The notes: generated from the sequence alone by a model not told the origin. A stretch of DNA of 10,751 bases from Gemmatimonadota bacterium (GCA_013002425.1 JABDJQ010000007.1:1-10751), one strand, 5' to 3'. Counted from the stretch's first letter, positions 1 through 6,183 are shown. Numbers and translations are program-made.

Positions 1-182
1 GCATCGAACACGACGTGAAGGACGTGCAGCGCGAGATCGCCGAGCGCGACGCGCGCGATTCCGGCCGAAAAGTCGCCCCTCTCGTGTTCCCCGACGGCGG
101 TATTCGAATCGATACAACCGGGCTTTCGATCGGCGATCAGATCGCGCGGATCGTGGCGCTCGCGCGGGAGCGCGGGGCATGA
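1..182 (+). CDS. cmk: Cytidylate kinase, C-terminal end (partial)
   Basis: This is the last 59 codons of a gene that begins before the window; the reading frame enters at base 3. The peptide has REIAERDARDS, a basic/acidic lid-like segment, then VAPLVFPDGG and IDTTGLSIGDQIARIV. This is the normal end of bacterial CMP kinase (REIxxRDxxDSxRxxAPL, then hIDTTxLS). The enzyme transfers phosphate from ATP to CMP and dCMP in the cytoplasm, feeding CDP and dCDP into nucleotide pools. Its TGA stop overlaps the ATG of the next gene (ATGA), which suggests translational coupling with plsC. The order cmk-plsC-rpsA is common in bacteria and supports the call. The P-loop half is outside the window, so catalytic residues cannot be checked. 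Confidence 0.88.
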   Translation, partial: IEHDVKDVQREIAERDARDSGRKVAPLVFPDGGIRIDTTGLSIGDQIARIVALARERGA

Positions 183-826
183 GACCGCACTACTGGTTCG
201 GCTGGAATTTCCTGCGCCTTTCGGCCCGGATCCTGTTCGGTTTCCGGGTTGTCGGCGAGGAGAAGATCCCGCGCGAAGGGGGCGTCATCATCGCTCCGAA
301 CCACGTTTCGTACTTCGATCCGCCGATCGCGGGGCTCGCCTGCAGGCGGGAGGCGCATTTTCTGGCAAAGCGGGAGCTGTTCCAGGTCTGGTTTCTGGGC
401 TGGCTGATCGCGAAATACAACGCGATCCCGGTCAGGCGGGGCGCGATCGCCAAGAGCACGCTCCAGAACGTTCTCGGCGTGCTGCGTGGCGGCGGCGCGC
501 TCCTGCTGTTTCCGGAGGGGACACGCTCGAAATCGGGTCGCGTCGGGGAGCCGTTCCCCGGTATCGGCATGATCGCGGCTCAGGCGGGCGTCCCGATCGT
601 GCCCGTGTATGTGCGTGGCACGAACCGTCTTCGCCGTTCCATCTGGAAGCGCGGGCACCTGACGGCCTTCGTGGGTGATCCGATCCCGCCGCTCCGGGTC
701 GGTCCGGAAGAAGACCGCAAGGAGCGGTACAGAGAGCTCGCGGTTACCGTGACGGCCCGGATCAGGGAACTGTCCGAAAGGTATCGGGAACCGGTCGAAG
801 ACGGCCCGGCGAAGGCGGAAACCTGA
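179..826 (+). CDS. plsC: 1-acyl-sn-glycerol-3-phosphate acyltransferase (PlsC/LPLAT family)
   Basis: A 215-residue membrane-associated acyltransferase. It should acylate lysophosphatidic acid at position 2 to give phosphatidic acid, the precursor of membrane phospholipids. The family blocks are visible in order: NHVSYFD with the catalytic HX4D pair (H42, D47), a substrate-binding segment near 75-90, FPEGTRS at 111-117, and VPIVPVYVRG at 138-147. The N-terminus (about residues 5-22) is hydrophobic and amphipathic, suiting membrane attachment. Length is typical of short bacterial PlsC proteins. The start is the ATG overlapping the cmk stop. It lies between cmk and rpsA, a recurrent arrangement. 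The exact acyl donor (acyl-ACP or acyl-CoA) and lysolipid cannot be read from sequence. Confidence 0.92.
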   Translation: MRPHYWFGWNFLRLSARILFGFRVVGEEKIPREGGVIIAPNHVSYFDPPIAGLACRREAHFLAKRELFQVWFLGWLIAKYNAIPVRRGAIAKSTLQNVLGVLRGGGALLLFPEGTRSKSGRVGEPFPGIGMIAAQAGVPIVPVYVRGTNRLRRSIWKRGHLTAFVGDPIPPLRVGPEEDRKERYRELAVTVTARIRELSERYREPVEDGPAKAET

Positions 827-834
827 TTTTCCGT

Positions 835-864
835 TTGTGATTTAATCCCCGATATGCCTATCAT
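835..864 (+). promoter_or_regulatory. Putative sigma70-type promoter for rpsA
   Basis: A -35-like TTGTGA (835-840) and a -10-like TATCAT (859-864) are separated by 18 bases. They lie just after the plsC stop and about 78 bases upstream of the rpsA start. The match is 4/6 and 5/6 to the consensus. The position gives rpsA its own transcript with a leader of about 70 bases. It is a pattern match only; no terminator is visible between plsC and this site. Confidence 0.5.
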
Positions 865-891
865 ATGGGTTCGCGCTCTGTGAGCGTCGAA

Positions 892-908
892 CGCCCTTTT
901 CGAGGGCG
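892..908 (+). promoter_or_regulatory. Leader hairpin in the rpsA 5' untranslated region
   Basis: CGCCCT (892-897) and AGGGCG (903-908) pair perfectly around a TTTCG loop, between the putative promoter and the AGGAGG (923-928) of rpsA. S1 is known to repress its own mRNA in proteobacteria through leader structure, so a stem here could contribute. That role is inference. Confidence 0.4.
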
Positions 909-941
909 AATCTCAATGTCCGAGGAGGCATCGTTACTAGT

Positions 942-2531
942 ATGGAAGATAAGAAACTCGAACGTCGACCCCGCAGGGAGGAAGACGACTTCGACGACGA
1001 CGTGGCTACCGCCACCGAACCCGCAAAGAAAGAGCCGAGAATTCGGCTCGTGAACGTGGACGAGGAGGAAGATGGCGCTCGCGAGAGTGCCCAGGAACTT
1101 CTCGACATGTACGAAGAGTCGATGAAGGAGATCGCGGAAGGCCAGATCGTAAGCGGCACCGTTCTCCGGGTCGGCGAGAATGAAGTGATGGTGGACGTAG
1201 GCTTCAAATCGGAAGGCGTCATTCCCATTCACGAATTCCAGGAGCCGGTGAACATCCAGGTCGGTGAAGCCATCGACGTCTATCTGGAACGCCTCGAGAA
1301 TCAGGACGGCCTCGTCGTTCTCTCGAAGCAGCGCGCGGACTTCCTCAAAGTCTGGGGAGAAATCAAGGACGCGTACGACAACGGCAACGTCGTGCAGGGT
1401 CGCGTACTTCGACGCATCAAGGGCGGTCTCGTCGTGGACCTGTTCGGCGTGGAAGCGTTTCTGCCCGGTTCGCAGGTCGCACTTCGCCAGGTTCCCAATC
1501 TCGACGAACTGATCGAGAAGGACTTTCCGTTCAAGATCATCAAGCTCAACAAGCGCCGCAGGAACATCGTCGTTTCGCGTCGCGTCGTGCTCGAGGAAGA
1601 ACGGTTTACGAAGAAAGAAGCTCTTATCAAGGAGCTCGAGAAGGGCCAGATCCGCAAGGGCGTCGTCAAGAACATCACCGACTTCGGTGCCTTCGTCGAC
1701 CTCGGCGGTATCGACGGCCTTCTCCATATTACGGACATGTCGTGGGGCCGGATCGGTCACCCGTCGGAAGTCGTATCGATCGGGGACGAGATCGAAGTCA
1801 AGGTCCTCGAGTTCGACCGCGAGAAGGAGCGGATTTCGCTCGGTCTCAAGCAGATGACTCCCTATCCGTGGGAAGACGTCGAGAAGCGTTATCCCGTGAA
1901 CGAGAAGATCATGGGCCGCGTGGTTTCGATCACGGATTACGGCGCGTTCATCGAACTCGAAAAGGGGATCGAAGGACTCATTCACGTTTCGGAGATGTCG
2001 TGGACCAAGCACGTCCGCCATCCCAGCAAGATCGTGAATGTCGGCGATCAGGTCGAAGCGGTCGTGCTGAAAGTCGATCGCGAGAACGAAAAGATCTCGC
2101 TCGGCCTGAAGCAGGCGGAACCGGATCCGTGGCTCAGCATCGATCAGCGTTACCCGGTCGGCTCGAAATTCGCCGGCACGGTGCGCAACCTCACGAACTT
2201 CGGCGCCTTCGTCGAACTCGAAGAGGGGATCGACGGGCTCGTGCACATTTCGGACATGTCGTGGACGAAACGAATCAAGCACGCGAACGAAGTCGTCAAG
2301 AAGGGCGATGAAGTCGAAGTGATGGTTCTGAATATCGACAAAGAGAACCGCCGGATTTCGCTCGGCCTGAAGCAGGTTCAGAACGATCCGTGGGAGACGC
2401 TCGCGCACCAGATGCCGGAAGGCACCAAGATCGACGGCAAAGTCGTGAAGGTGGTCGATCGCGGTGTCGTGGTCGACGTGGGCGACGATCTCGAAGGCTT
2501 CGTACCGCTGAACCAGGTGCCGAGGAGATGA
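942..2531 (+). CDS. rpsA: 30S ribosomal protein S1 (main reading frame, ends early by frameshift)
   Basis: S1 binds mRNA on the small ribosomal subunit and helps start translation. This frame gives 529 residues. After an acidic N-terminus, S1 (OB-fold) domains begin near residues 67, 148, 235, 321, 407 and 494. Domains 3-5 carry the classic core, for example ITDFGAFVDL, DGLLHITDMSW and ISLGLKQ. The frame ends at TGA (2529-2531) inside the sixth domain, just after GFVPLNQVP. The missing half of that domain and the tail continue in the -1 frame to 2857, so the intact product would be about 638 residues. An AGGAGG (923-928) sits 13 bases before the ATG, somewhat far. No in-frame ATG, GTG or TTG is nearer to it. 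S1 is normally essential, so a sequencing or assembly indel is likelier than a dead gene. The two pieces should be read as one gene. Confidence 0.93.
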   Translation: MEDKKLERRPRREEDDFDDDVATATEPAKKEPRIRLVNVDEEEDGARESAQELLDMYEESMKEIAEGQIVSGTVLRVGENEVMVDVGFKSEGVIPIHEFQEPVNIQVGEAIDVYLERLENQDGLVVLSKQRADFLKVWGEIKDAYDNGNVVQGRVLRRIKGGLVVDLFGVEAFLPGSQVALRQVPNLDELIEKDFPFKIIKLNKRRRNIVVSRRVVLEEERFTKKEALIKELEKGQIRKGVVKNITDFGAFVDLGGIDGLLHITDMSWGRIGHPSEVVSIGDEIEVKVLEFDREKERISLGLKQMTPYPWEDVEKRYPVNEKIMGRVVSITDYGAFIELEKGIEGLIHVSEMSWTKHVRHPSKIVNVGDQVEAVVLKVDRENEKISLGLKQAEPDPWLSIDQRYPVGSKFAGTVRNLTNFGAFVELEEGIDGLVHISDMSWTKRIKHANEVVKKGDEVEVMVLNIDKENRRISLGLKQVQNDPWETLAHQMPEGTKIDGKVVKVVDRGVVVDVGDDLEGFVPLNQVPRR

Positions 2532-2857
2532 CGAAGAACAACTTCGCCGGTCTCCAGCCGGACACTCCGCTTCAGTTGCGCGTCGTGCGCCTCGATCCGC
2601 AGAATCGCCGGATCGTCCTTTCCGTGAAAGCGTTCTTCGAAGGCGAAGAGCGGGAGGAAGTGGAAGGGTATCGGGCGCGCTCGGGCGGTGAAGGCGGCGG
2701 TGGCGGCGGCGGCGGCGGCGGCGGTGGAACGACGCTGGCTGACATGGTCGACCTCTCGGGAGCAGCCGCGATCGCTGATGCGAACGCCGAGGCGGCCGCC
2801 GGAGGCGACGAGCCCGAAACGGCCGAAACCGAGGAGGATGAGACGGAATCGTCTTGA
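2528..2857 (+). CDS. rpsA: Ribosomal protein S1, C-terminal part in the -1 frame
   Basis: This frame continues S1 after the break. LQLRVVRLDPQNRRIVLSVK is the second half of an S1 domain, equivalent to VLEFDREKERISLGLK in the upstream repeats. A tail of 12 consecutive glycines (2693-2728) follows, then TTLADMVDLSGAAA and a strongly acidic end. Taken alone it could start at ATG 2528, which overlaps the upstream TGA as ATGA. Half an OB fold has no clear independent use, however, and the AGGAG directly abuts the ATG with no spacer. The frame is open back to about 2390, but residues upstream of about 2520 are not S1-like in this frame, which places the shift near 2513-2528. It is best read as the 3' end of rpsA. 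Its TGA stop lies within the -35 box of the tRNA promoter. Confidence 0.75.
   Translation: MTKNNFAGLQPDTPLQLRVVRLDPQNRRIVLSVKAFFEGEEREEVEGYRARSGGEGGGGGGGGGGGGTTLADMVDLSGAAAIADANAEAAAGGDEPETAETEEDETESS
2693..2728 (+). repeat. GGC/GGT trinucleotide run coding 12 glycines in the S1 tail
   Basis: Twelve consecutive glycine codons, mostly GGC with two GGT and one final GGA. It is a simple-sequence tract prone to length change by replication slippage, and also a risk point for assembly error. It forms a flexible linker between the last S1 domain and the acidic tail. Confidence 0.85.
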
Positions 2858-2882
2858 CAACGATCAAGGCCGGACCGATCAT
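2854..2882 (+). promoter_or_regulatory. Promoter for tRNA-Val, -35 box overlapping the rpsA stop
   Basis: A perfect TTGACA (2854-2859) is followed, after exactly 17 bases, by GATCAT (2877-2882), a 4/6 match to TATAAT. Transcription would begin near 2889, about 20 bases before the tRNA. The -35 box contains the rpsA TGA stop (2855-2857). Confidence 0.6.
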
Positions 2883-2909
2883 CTTCCGTTAGCTAGGTTG
2901 TTTGTGGAC

Positions 2910-2986
2910 GGGCGATTAGCTCAGCTGGTTAGAGTGCTTGCTTGACATGCAAGAGGTCACTGGTTCAAGTCCAGTATCGCCCACCA
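2910..2986 (+). tRNA. tRNA-Val (anticodon GAC)
   Basis: A full 77-base cloverleaf. The acceptor stem GGGCGAT (2910-2916) pairs with ATCGCCC (2976-2982), followed by discriminator A and an encoded CCA (2984-2986). The D arm contains AGCTCAGCTGGTTAGAG. The anticodon stem CTTGC/GCAAG encloses the loop TTGACAT, with anticodon GAC at 2944-2946, reading GUC and GUU valine codons. The T arm is ACTGG-TTCAAGT-CCAGT. All stems pair without mismatch. The gene stands alone between rpsA and thrS, with its own promoter-like site upstream and a hairpin 25 bases downstream. Confidence 0.97.
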
Positions 2987-3010
2987 TTTTTGTCTGTTAT
3001 CGGTCGGAAC

Positions 3011-3033
3011 GGGGCTTCCACTGTGGAGGCCCC
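3011..3033 (+). terminator. Strong hairpin between tRNA-Val and thrS (possible terminator or thrS leader)
   Basis: GGGGCTTCCA (3011-3020) pairs with TGGAGGCCCC (3024-3033): ten pairs including one G-T, with a CTG loop. The downstream T content is poor (a TTTT only at 3043-3046), so it is a weak intrinsic terminator at best. It could instead end the mature tRNA transcript by processing, or act in the thrS leader. I see no good separate promoter for thrS between it and 3081. Confidence 0.4.
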
Positions 3034-3080
3034 GGTCTGCCGTTTTCAGCTTTCCGTCAATCGGAGAGCGGAGTGATACG

Positions 3081-4880
3081 TTGACGATGCAGGTAGTCCC
3101 GAAAACGGGAACGGAAAACGACGCCTACTGGATCTACCGTCATTCGACGGCGCATCTGATGGCGTCCGCGATTCAGCGGATCTGGCCAGACGCGCAGTTC
3201 GCGATCGGTCCGCCCACGAAGCTCGGAGAGAAGTTCGGCGGTGTCGGCTTCTACTACGATCTCGACATGGAGCAGACGCTGACGCCCGAAGACCTCGAGA
3301 AGATCGAAGAGGTCATGAAGGAGATCGCGAGCGAAGATCAGGAGTTCGTGCGCGAGGAGATCTCGCGGGACGACGCGATCGCGCTGTTCAGGAAGCTCGG
3401 CCAGAACTACAAGGTGGAGTTGATCGAGTCGTTCCCAGCCGATGACGCGCTGTCGCTCTACAAGAACGGCAGCTTCACGGATCTCTGTCGGGGCCCGCAT
3501 CTCAAGTCGACGAAGGAAATCAAGGCGTTCAAGCTGATGTCGCTCGCGGGCGCCTACTGGCGCGGCGACGAAAAGAACAAGATGCTGCAGCGGATCTACG
3601 GGGTCGTTTTCAAGACGCCGAAGGATCTGAAGAAGTATCTGCATCAGCTCGACGAAGCGGAGAAGCGCGACCATCGCCGGCTCGGGAAAGAGCTCGATCT
3701 CTTCTCGGTCGATGACAAGTACGGCTCGGGCCTGATCTTCTGGCACCCCAGGGGCGCGCGGATCCGGAACGAGATGGAGCGCTTCTGGTACGACGCGCAT
3801 CTGCAGAACGGATACGATCTGCTCTACACGCCGCATCTGGCGAAAGAGCATTTGTGGGATACGAGCGGGCATACGGAGTTCTACAGCGACCGGATGTATG
3901 CGCCGATGGAAATCGACGGCATCAATTATCGGGTGAAGCCGATGAACTGCCCGTTTCATATCCACATATACAAGACGCGGATTCGAAGCTATCGGGAACT
4001 GCCGATCCGCTATGCGGAACTCGGCACGGTCTATCGATACGAGCAGTCCGGTGAACTGCACGGCCTGAAGCGCGTGCGGGGGTTCACGCAGGACGACGCG
4101 CACATCTTCTGCACGCCGGACAACCTGCGCGAGGAGATCGCGTCGACGCTCGAGTTCACGCTCTACATGCTGCGCACCTTCGGGTTTTCGGAGTTCGAAG
4201 TGTTTTTGTCGACGCGCCCGGAGAAATCCGTCGGTAGCGACGACGACTGGGATCGCGCGACGCAGGCGCTCCGGGACGCGCTCGATTCGTCGGAGTTCGA
4301 CTACGAAATCGATCCGGGCGAGGGCGTATTCTACGGACCGAAGATCGACATCAAGATCCGGGACAGCCTGGGACGCGCCTGGCAGTGCTCGACCATCCAG
4401 GTCGACTTCAATCTGCCCGACCGTTTCGAGATGACTTACCGCGGCTCCGACGGAGGAGAGCATCGCCCTATCATGATTCACCGGGCGCTTCTCGGGAGCT
4501 TCGAGAGATTCTTTGCGTGCCTGGTCGAGCATTACGCCGGAGCGTTTCCGGTCTGGCTCGCCCCGGAGCAGGTCCGCCTGCTTCCGGTTACGGAAAACCA
4601 GGTGGCGTACGCGAACGAGGTCGCCGACCGTTTCAAGGCGGCGAACGTGCGCGTGATCGTCGACGACAGCGACGAGAAACTCGGGTTCAAAATTCGCAAA
4701 GCCCGGGGGGACCGGCTTCCCTACATGCTCATCATCGGTGAGCGCGAAGTGGAAGCGGATACGGTCTCGGTGCGAGGCCGGGGGGGCGACGAGGGAGTCG
4801 TGCCCGTCGGTGAGTTTCTGGAAAGAATTCGGGGTGAGATCGAGAGCCGCAAGACGGTCCTTGCCCCGGAGGAGGGGTAG
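3081..4880 (+). CDS. thrS: Threonyl-tRNA synthetase lacking the N-terminal TGS domain
   Basis: Class II synthetase that charges tRNA-Thr and hydrolyses mischarged Ser-tRNA. The 599 residues begin almost directly with the editing domain, where HSTAH gives H21 and H25 and CRGPH gives C136 and H140. The catalytic core follows: zinc ligands C290 (MNCPFH), H341 (DDAHIF) and H467 (MIHRALLGS), with the motif 2 region RYEQSGELHGLKRVRGFTQDD at about 319-339. The anticodon-binding domain starts near 490 (FPVWLAPEQ). Relative to E. coli ThrRS numbering, the zinc ligands are shifted by 44 and the first editing histidine by 52, so the roughly 60-residue TGS domain is missing. The in-frame sequence upstream of 3081 is open but not TGS-like. 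The TTG at 3081 has GGAG at 3070-3073, seven bases away; ATG at 3087 is the alternative start. The editing domain has a short insert near residues 47-55. infC follows after two bases. Confidence 0.95.
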   Translation: MTMQVVPKTGTENDAYWIYRHSTAHLMASAIQRIWPDAQFAIGPPTKLGEKFGGVGFYYDLDMEQTLTPEDLEKIEEVMKEIASEDQEFVREEISRDDAIALFRKLGQNYKVELIESFPADDALSLYKNGSFTDLCRGPHLKSTKEIKAFKLMSLAGAYWRGDEKNKMLQRIYGVVFKTPKDLKKYLHQLDEAEKRDHRRLGKELDLFSVDDKYGSGLIFWHPRGARIRNEMERFWYDAHLQNGYDLLYTPHLAKEHLWDTSGHTEFYSDRMYAPMEIDGINYRVKPMNCPFHIHIYKTRIRSYRELPIRYAELGTVYRYEQSGELHGLKRVRGFTQDDAHIFCTPDNLREEIASTLEFTLYMLRTFGFSEFEVFLSTRPEKSVGSDDDWDRATQALRDALDSSEFDYEIDPGEGVFYGPKIDIKIRDSLGRAWQCSTIQVDFNLPDRFEMTYRGSDGGEHRPIMIHRALLGSFERFFACLVEHYAGAFPVWLAPEQVRLLPVTENQVAYANEVADRFKAANVRVIVDDSDEKLGFKIRKARGDRLPYMLIIGEREVEADTVSVRGRGGDEGVVPVGEFLERIRGEIESRKTVLAPEEG

Positions 4881-4882
4881 CA

Positions 4883-5449
4883 ATCAAAGGTAAACGTGCG
4901 CCAGAAGTCAGAGTCAATCACAGGATCCGCGTTCCGCAGGTCCGTGTCATCGATGAGGACGGGGAGATGGTCGGCATCGTCGACACCCCGCAGGCCCTCG
5001 CGCTCGCCGCGGAGAAGGGGCTCGATCTCGTTGAGGTCGCCGCGAATTCGCGGCCTCCCGTATGTCGTATCATGGACTATGGCAAGTTCAAGTACGAGGC
5101 GGCGAAGCGGTCCAAGAAGGCGAAAGCGAAGCAGCACACCACGCAACTGAAAGAGGTAAAGCTTCGCCCGAAGATCGAGAAACATGACTTCGATTTCAAA
5201 CTGCGCCACGCCCTCAAGTTTCTCGAGGGGCGCGATAAAGTCAAAGTGACGGTGATATTCCGCGGTCGTGAGCTTGCGCACATCGATCTCGGAAGAAAGG
5301 TCCTCGACAATTTCGTCGAGGCGATCGGAGATAATGCCGTGGTCGAGCTCCCTCCCAAGATGGAGGGGCGGAACATGTCCATGGTGCTCGCTCCCAAATC
5401 ACAGAAGAACAAAGCGACGTCCTCGAAAGAAGAGGACTCTCAGGTTTAA
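4883..5449 (+). CDS. infC: Translation initiation factor IF-3, apparent AUC start
   Basis: IF-3 binds the 30S subunit, prevents premature 50S joining and checks the start codon and initiator tRNA. From ATC 4883 the product is 188 residues. The N-terminal block RVNHRIRVPQVRVIDEDGE precedes the first in-frame ATG (4967), so starting there would truncate the N-domain. No in-frame ATG, GTG, TTG or CTG lies between the ribosome binding site and 4967. AGGAGG (4870-4875) at the end of thrS is 7 bases from ATC, ideal spacing. The family signature PVCRIMDYGKFKYE lies near residues 59-72, then a lysine-rich linker and the C-domain (KHDFDFKLRHALKFLEGRDK, VIFRGRE). Rare starts in infC are known: E. coli uses AUU, which IF-3 itself discriminates against for autoregulation. 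AUC would suit the same control. A short charged tail ends the protein. rplT follows 12 bases later. Confidence 0.93.
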   Translation: MKGKRAPEVRVNHRIRVPQVRVIDEDGEMVGIVDTPQALALAAEKGLDLVEVAANSRPPVCRIMDYGKFKYEAAKRSKKAKAKQHTTQLKEVKLRPKIEKHDFDFKLRHALKFLEGRDKVKVTVIFRGRELAHIDLGRKVLDNFVEAIGDNAVVELPPKMEGRNMSMVLAPKSQKNKATSSKEEDSQV

Positions 5450-5461
5450 TCAGGAGGCATC

Positions 5462-5839
5462 ATGCCCAGAGCAAAGAGCGGCCCCCCGGGGTCGAGAAAA
5501 CATCGCAAGGTTCTGAACCGCGCGAAGGGGTTCGTCGGGAGCCGCGGGAATCTGTACCGCACGGCGTCGACGTCGGTCATCAAGGCCCTGCAGCACGCGT
5601 ACGTCGGCCGGAAGCTCAAGAAGCAGCAGTATCGTCAGCTGTGGATCGTGCGGATCGGCGCCGCGGCCCGTCTGAACGGCATGTCTTACAGCCGTTTCAT
5701 GAACGGCCTCAGCAAGTCCGGGATCGAGCTGAACCGCAAGGTTCTGGCGCACCTGGCTGTCCACGACGAAGCGGCTTTCGCCGATCTCGTGGAAGTGGCG
5801 AAGGGCGCCCAGAGCGAGGCCGCGAACGCCCAGGCTTGA
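5462..5839 (+). CDS. rplT: 50S ribosomal protein L20
   Basis: A 125-residue basic protein that binds 23S rRNA early in 50S assembly. Recognisable L20 features are the basic N-terminal extension MPRAKSG, RKHRKVLNRAKGFVGSRGNLYRTA, LWIVRIGAAARLNGMSYSRFMNGL and the C-terminal IELNRKVLAHLAVHDEAAFADLV. Length is slightly above the usual 115-120 residues because of an alanine-rich tail. AGGAGG (5452-5457) lies four bases before the ATG. The intergenic space after infC is only 12 bases, so rpmI (L35), normally between infC and rplT, is absent here. L20 represses this operon in E. coli and B. subtilis through mRNA structures near rpmI; no equivalent site can be placed here. Confidence 0.97.
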   Translation: MPRAKSGPPGSRKHRKVLNRAKGFVGSRGNLYRTASTSVIKALQHAYVGRKLKKQQYRQLWIVRIGAAARLNGMSYSRFMNGLSKSGIELNRKVLAHLAVHDEAAFADLVEVAKGAQSEAANAQA

Positions 5840-5857
5840 GTTTCGGAAAGAATGGCC

Positions 5858-5887
5858 TTTTCACCGCCCGATGTCCTATGCTATGAA
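5858..5887 (+). promoter_or_regulatory. Weak candidate promoter upstream of the coiled-coil gene
   Basis: TTTTCA (5858-5863) and TATGAA (5882-5887), preceded by an extended -10 TG (TGC-TATGAA), are 18 bases apart in the 68-base gap between rplT and the next gene. Each hexamer matches 4/6. No terminator is visible after rplT, so read-through is equally possible. Confidence 0.28.
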
Positions 5888-5907
5888 GGGCTAAGGGGAG
5901 TGACTTC

Positions 5908-6183
5908 ATGAGCAGCTTGAACTTCGATCGTCTCGATCGATCCATCGACCGGCTTCGCCGCCGCCTCCTGGACATGGAGCGCGAGCGTGACAAGTGGGCG
6001 ACGGAACGGGATCGCCTCGAGCGGAAGCTGCAGGCGCTCGAAACGGAAGTCATGCGTCTTTCGGAAGCCGACCGCCACGCGGCGAGTCTGCGCAATGAAA
6101 ACGAGCAATACAAGAAGAGCCAGGCTATCGTTCGCGACCAGGTCGTGAAGATGCTCGACAGGATTCAAACCATCGAGCAGTAA
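5908..6183 (+). CDS. Small coiled-coil protein, ZapB-like by position
   Basis: A 91-residue, highly charged, almost wholly helical protein with heptad patterning from about residue 4 to 70 (for example IDRLRRRLLDMERERDKW and LERKLQALETEVMRL). It has no membrane segment and no cysteine. Its neighbour zapA and the thrS-infC-rplT block upstream match a frequent bacterial arrangement where a ZapB-type coiled-coil gene precedes zapA, so a role at the division ring is plausible. Coiled coils are poor evidence of homology, so the function is inferred from context. AGGGGAG (5894-5900) is seven bases from the ATG, a strong ribosome binding site. The terminator begins within the TAA stop codon. Confidence 0.8.
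   Translation: MSSLNFDRLDRSIDRLRRRLLDMERERDKWATERDRLERKLQALETEVMRLSEADRHAASLRNENEQYKKSQAIVRDQVVKMLDRIQTIEQ

Noticed and set aside
2501..2531. Classic programmed -1 slippery heptamer in rpsA
   Set aside because: No X XXY YYZ sequence exists in the possible shift zone (about 2500-2531).
861..2882. A 673-codon open frame on the minus strand across rpsA
   Set aside because: It mirrors rpsA codon by codon. GC-rich, codon-biased genes commonly leave an antisense frame open. The predicted protein is low complexity and resembles no family I know.
3001..3080. T-box leader before thrS
   Set aside because: The space is too short, with no T-box core sequence and no specifier loop. The region cannot hold the element.
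3057..4883. A 608-codon minus-strand open frame across thrS
   Set aside because: Antisense shadow of thrS, almost the same bounds, with arginine/leucine-rich composition and no recognisable motif.
4967..5449. infC starting at the first in-frame ATG
   Set aside because: This would remove the conserved RVNHRIRVPQVRVIDEDG block of the IF-3 N-domain and leave the strong AGGAGG at 4870 unused.
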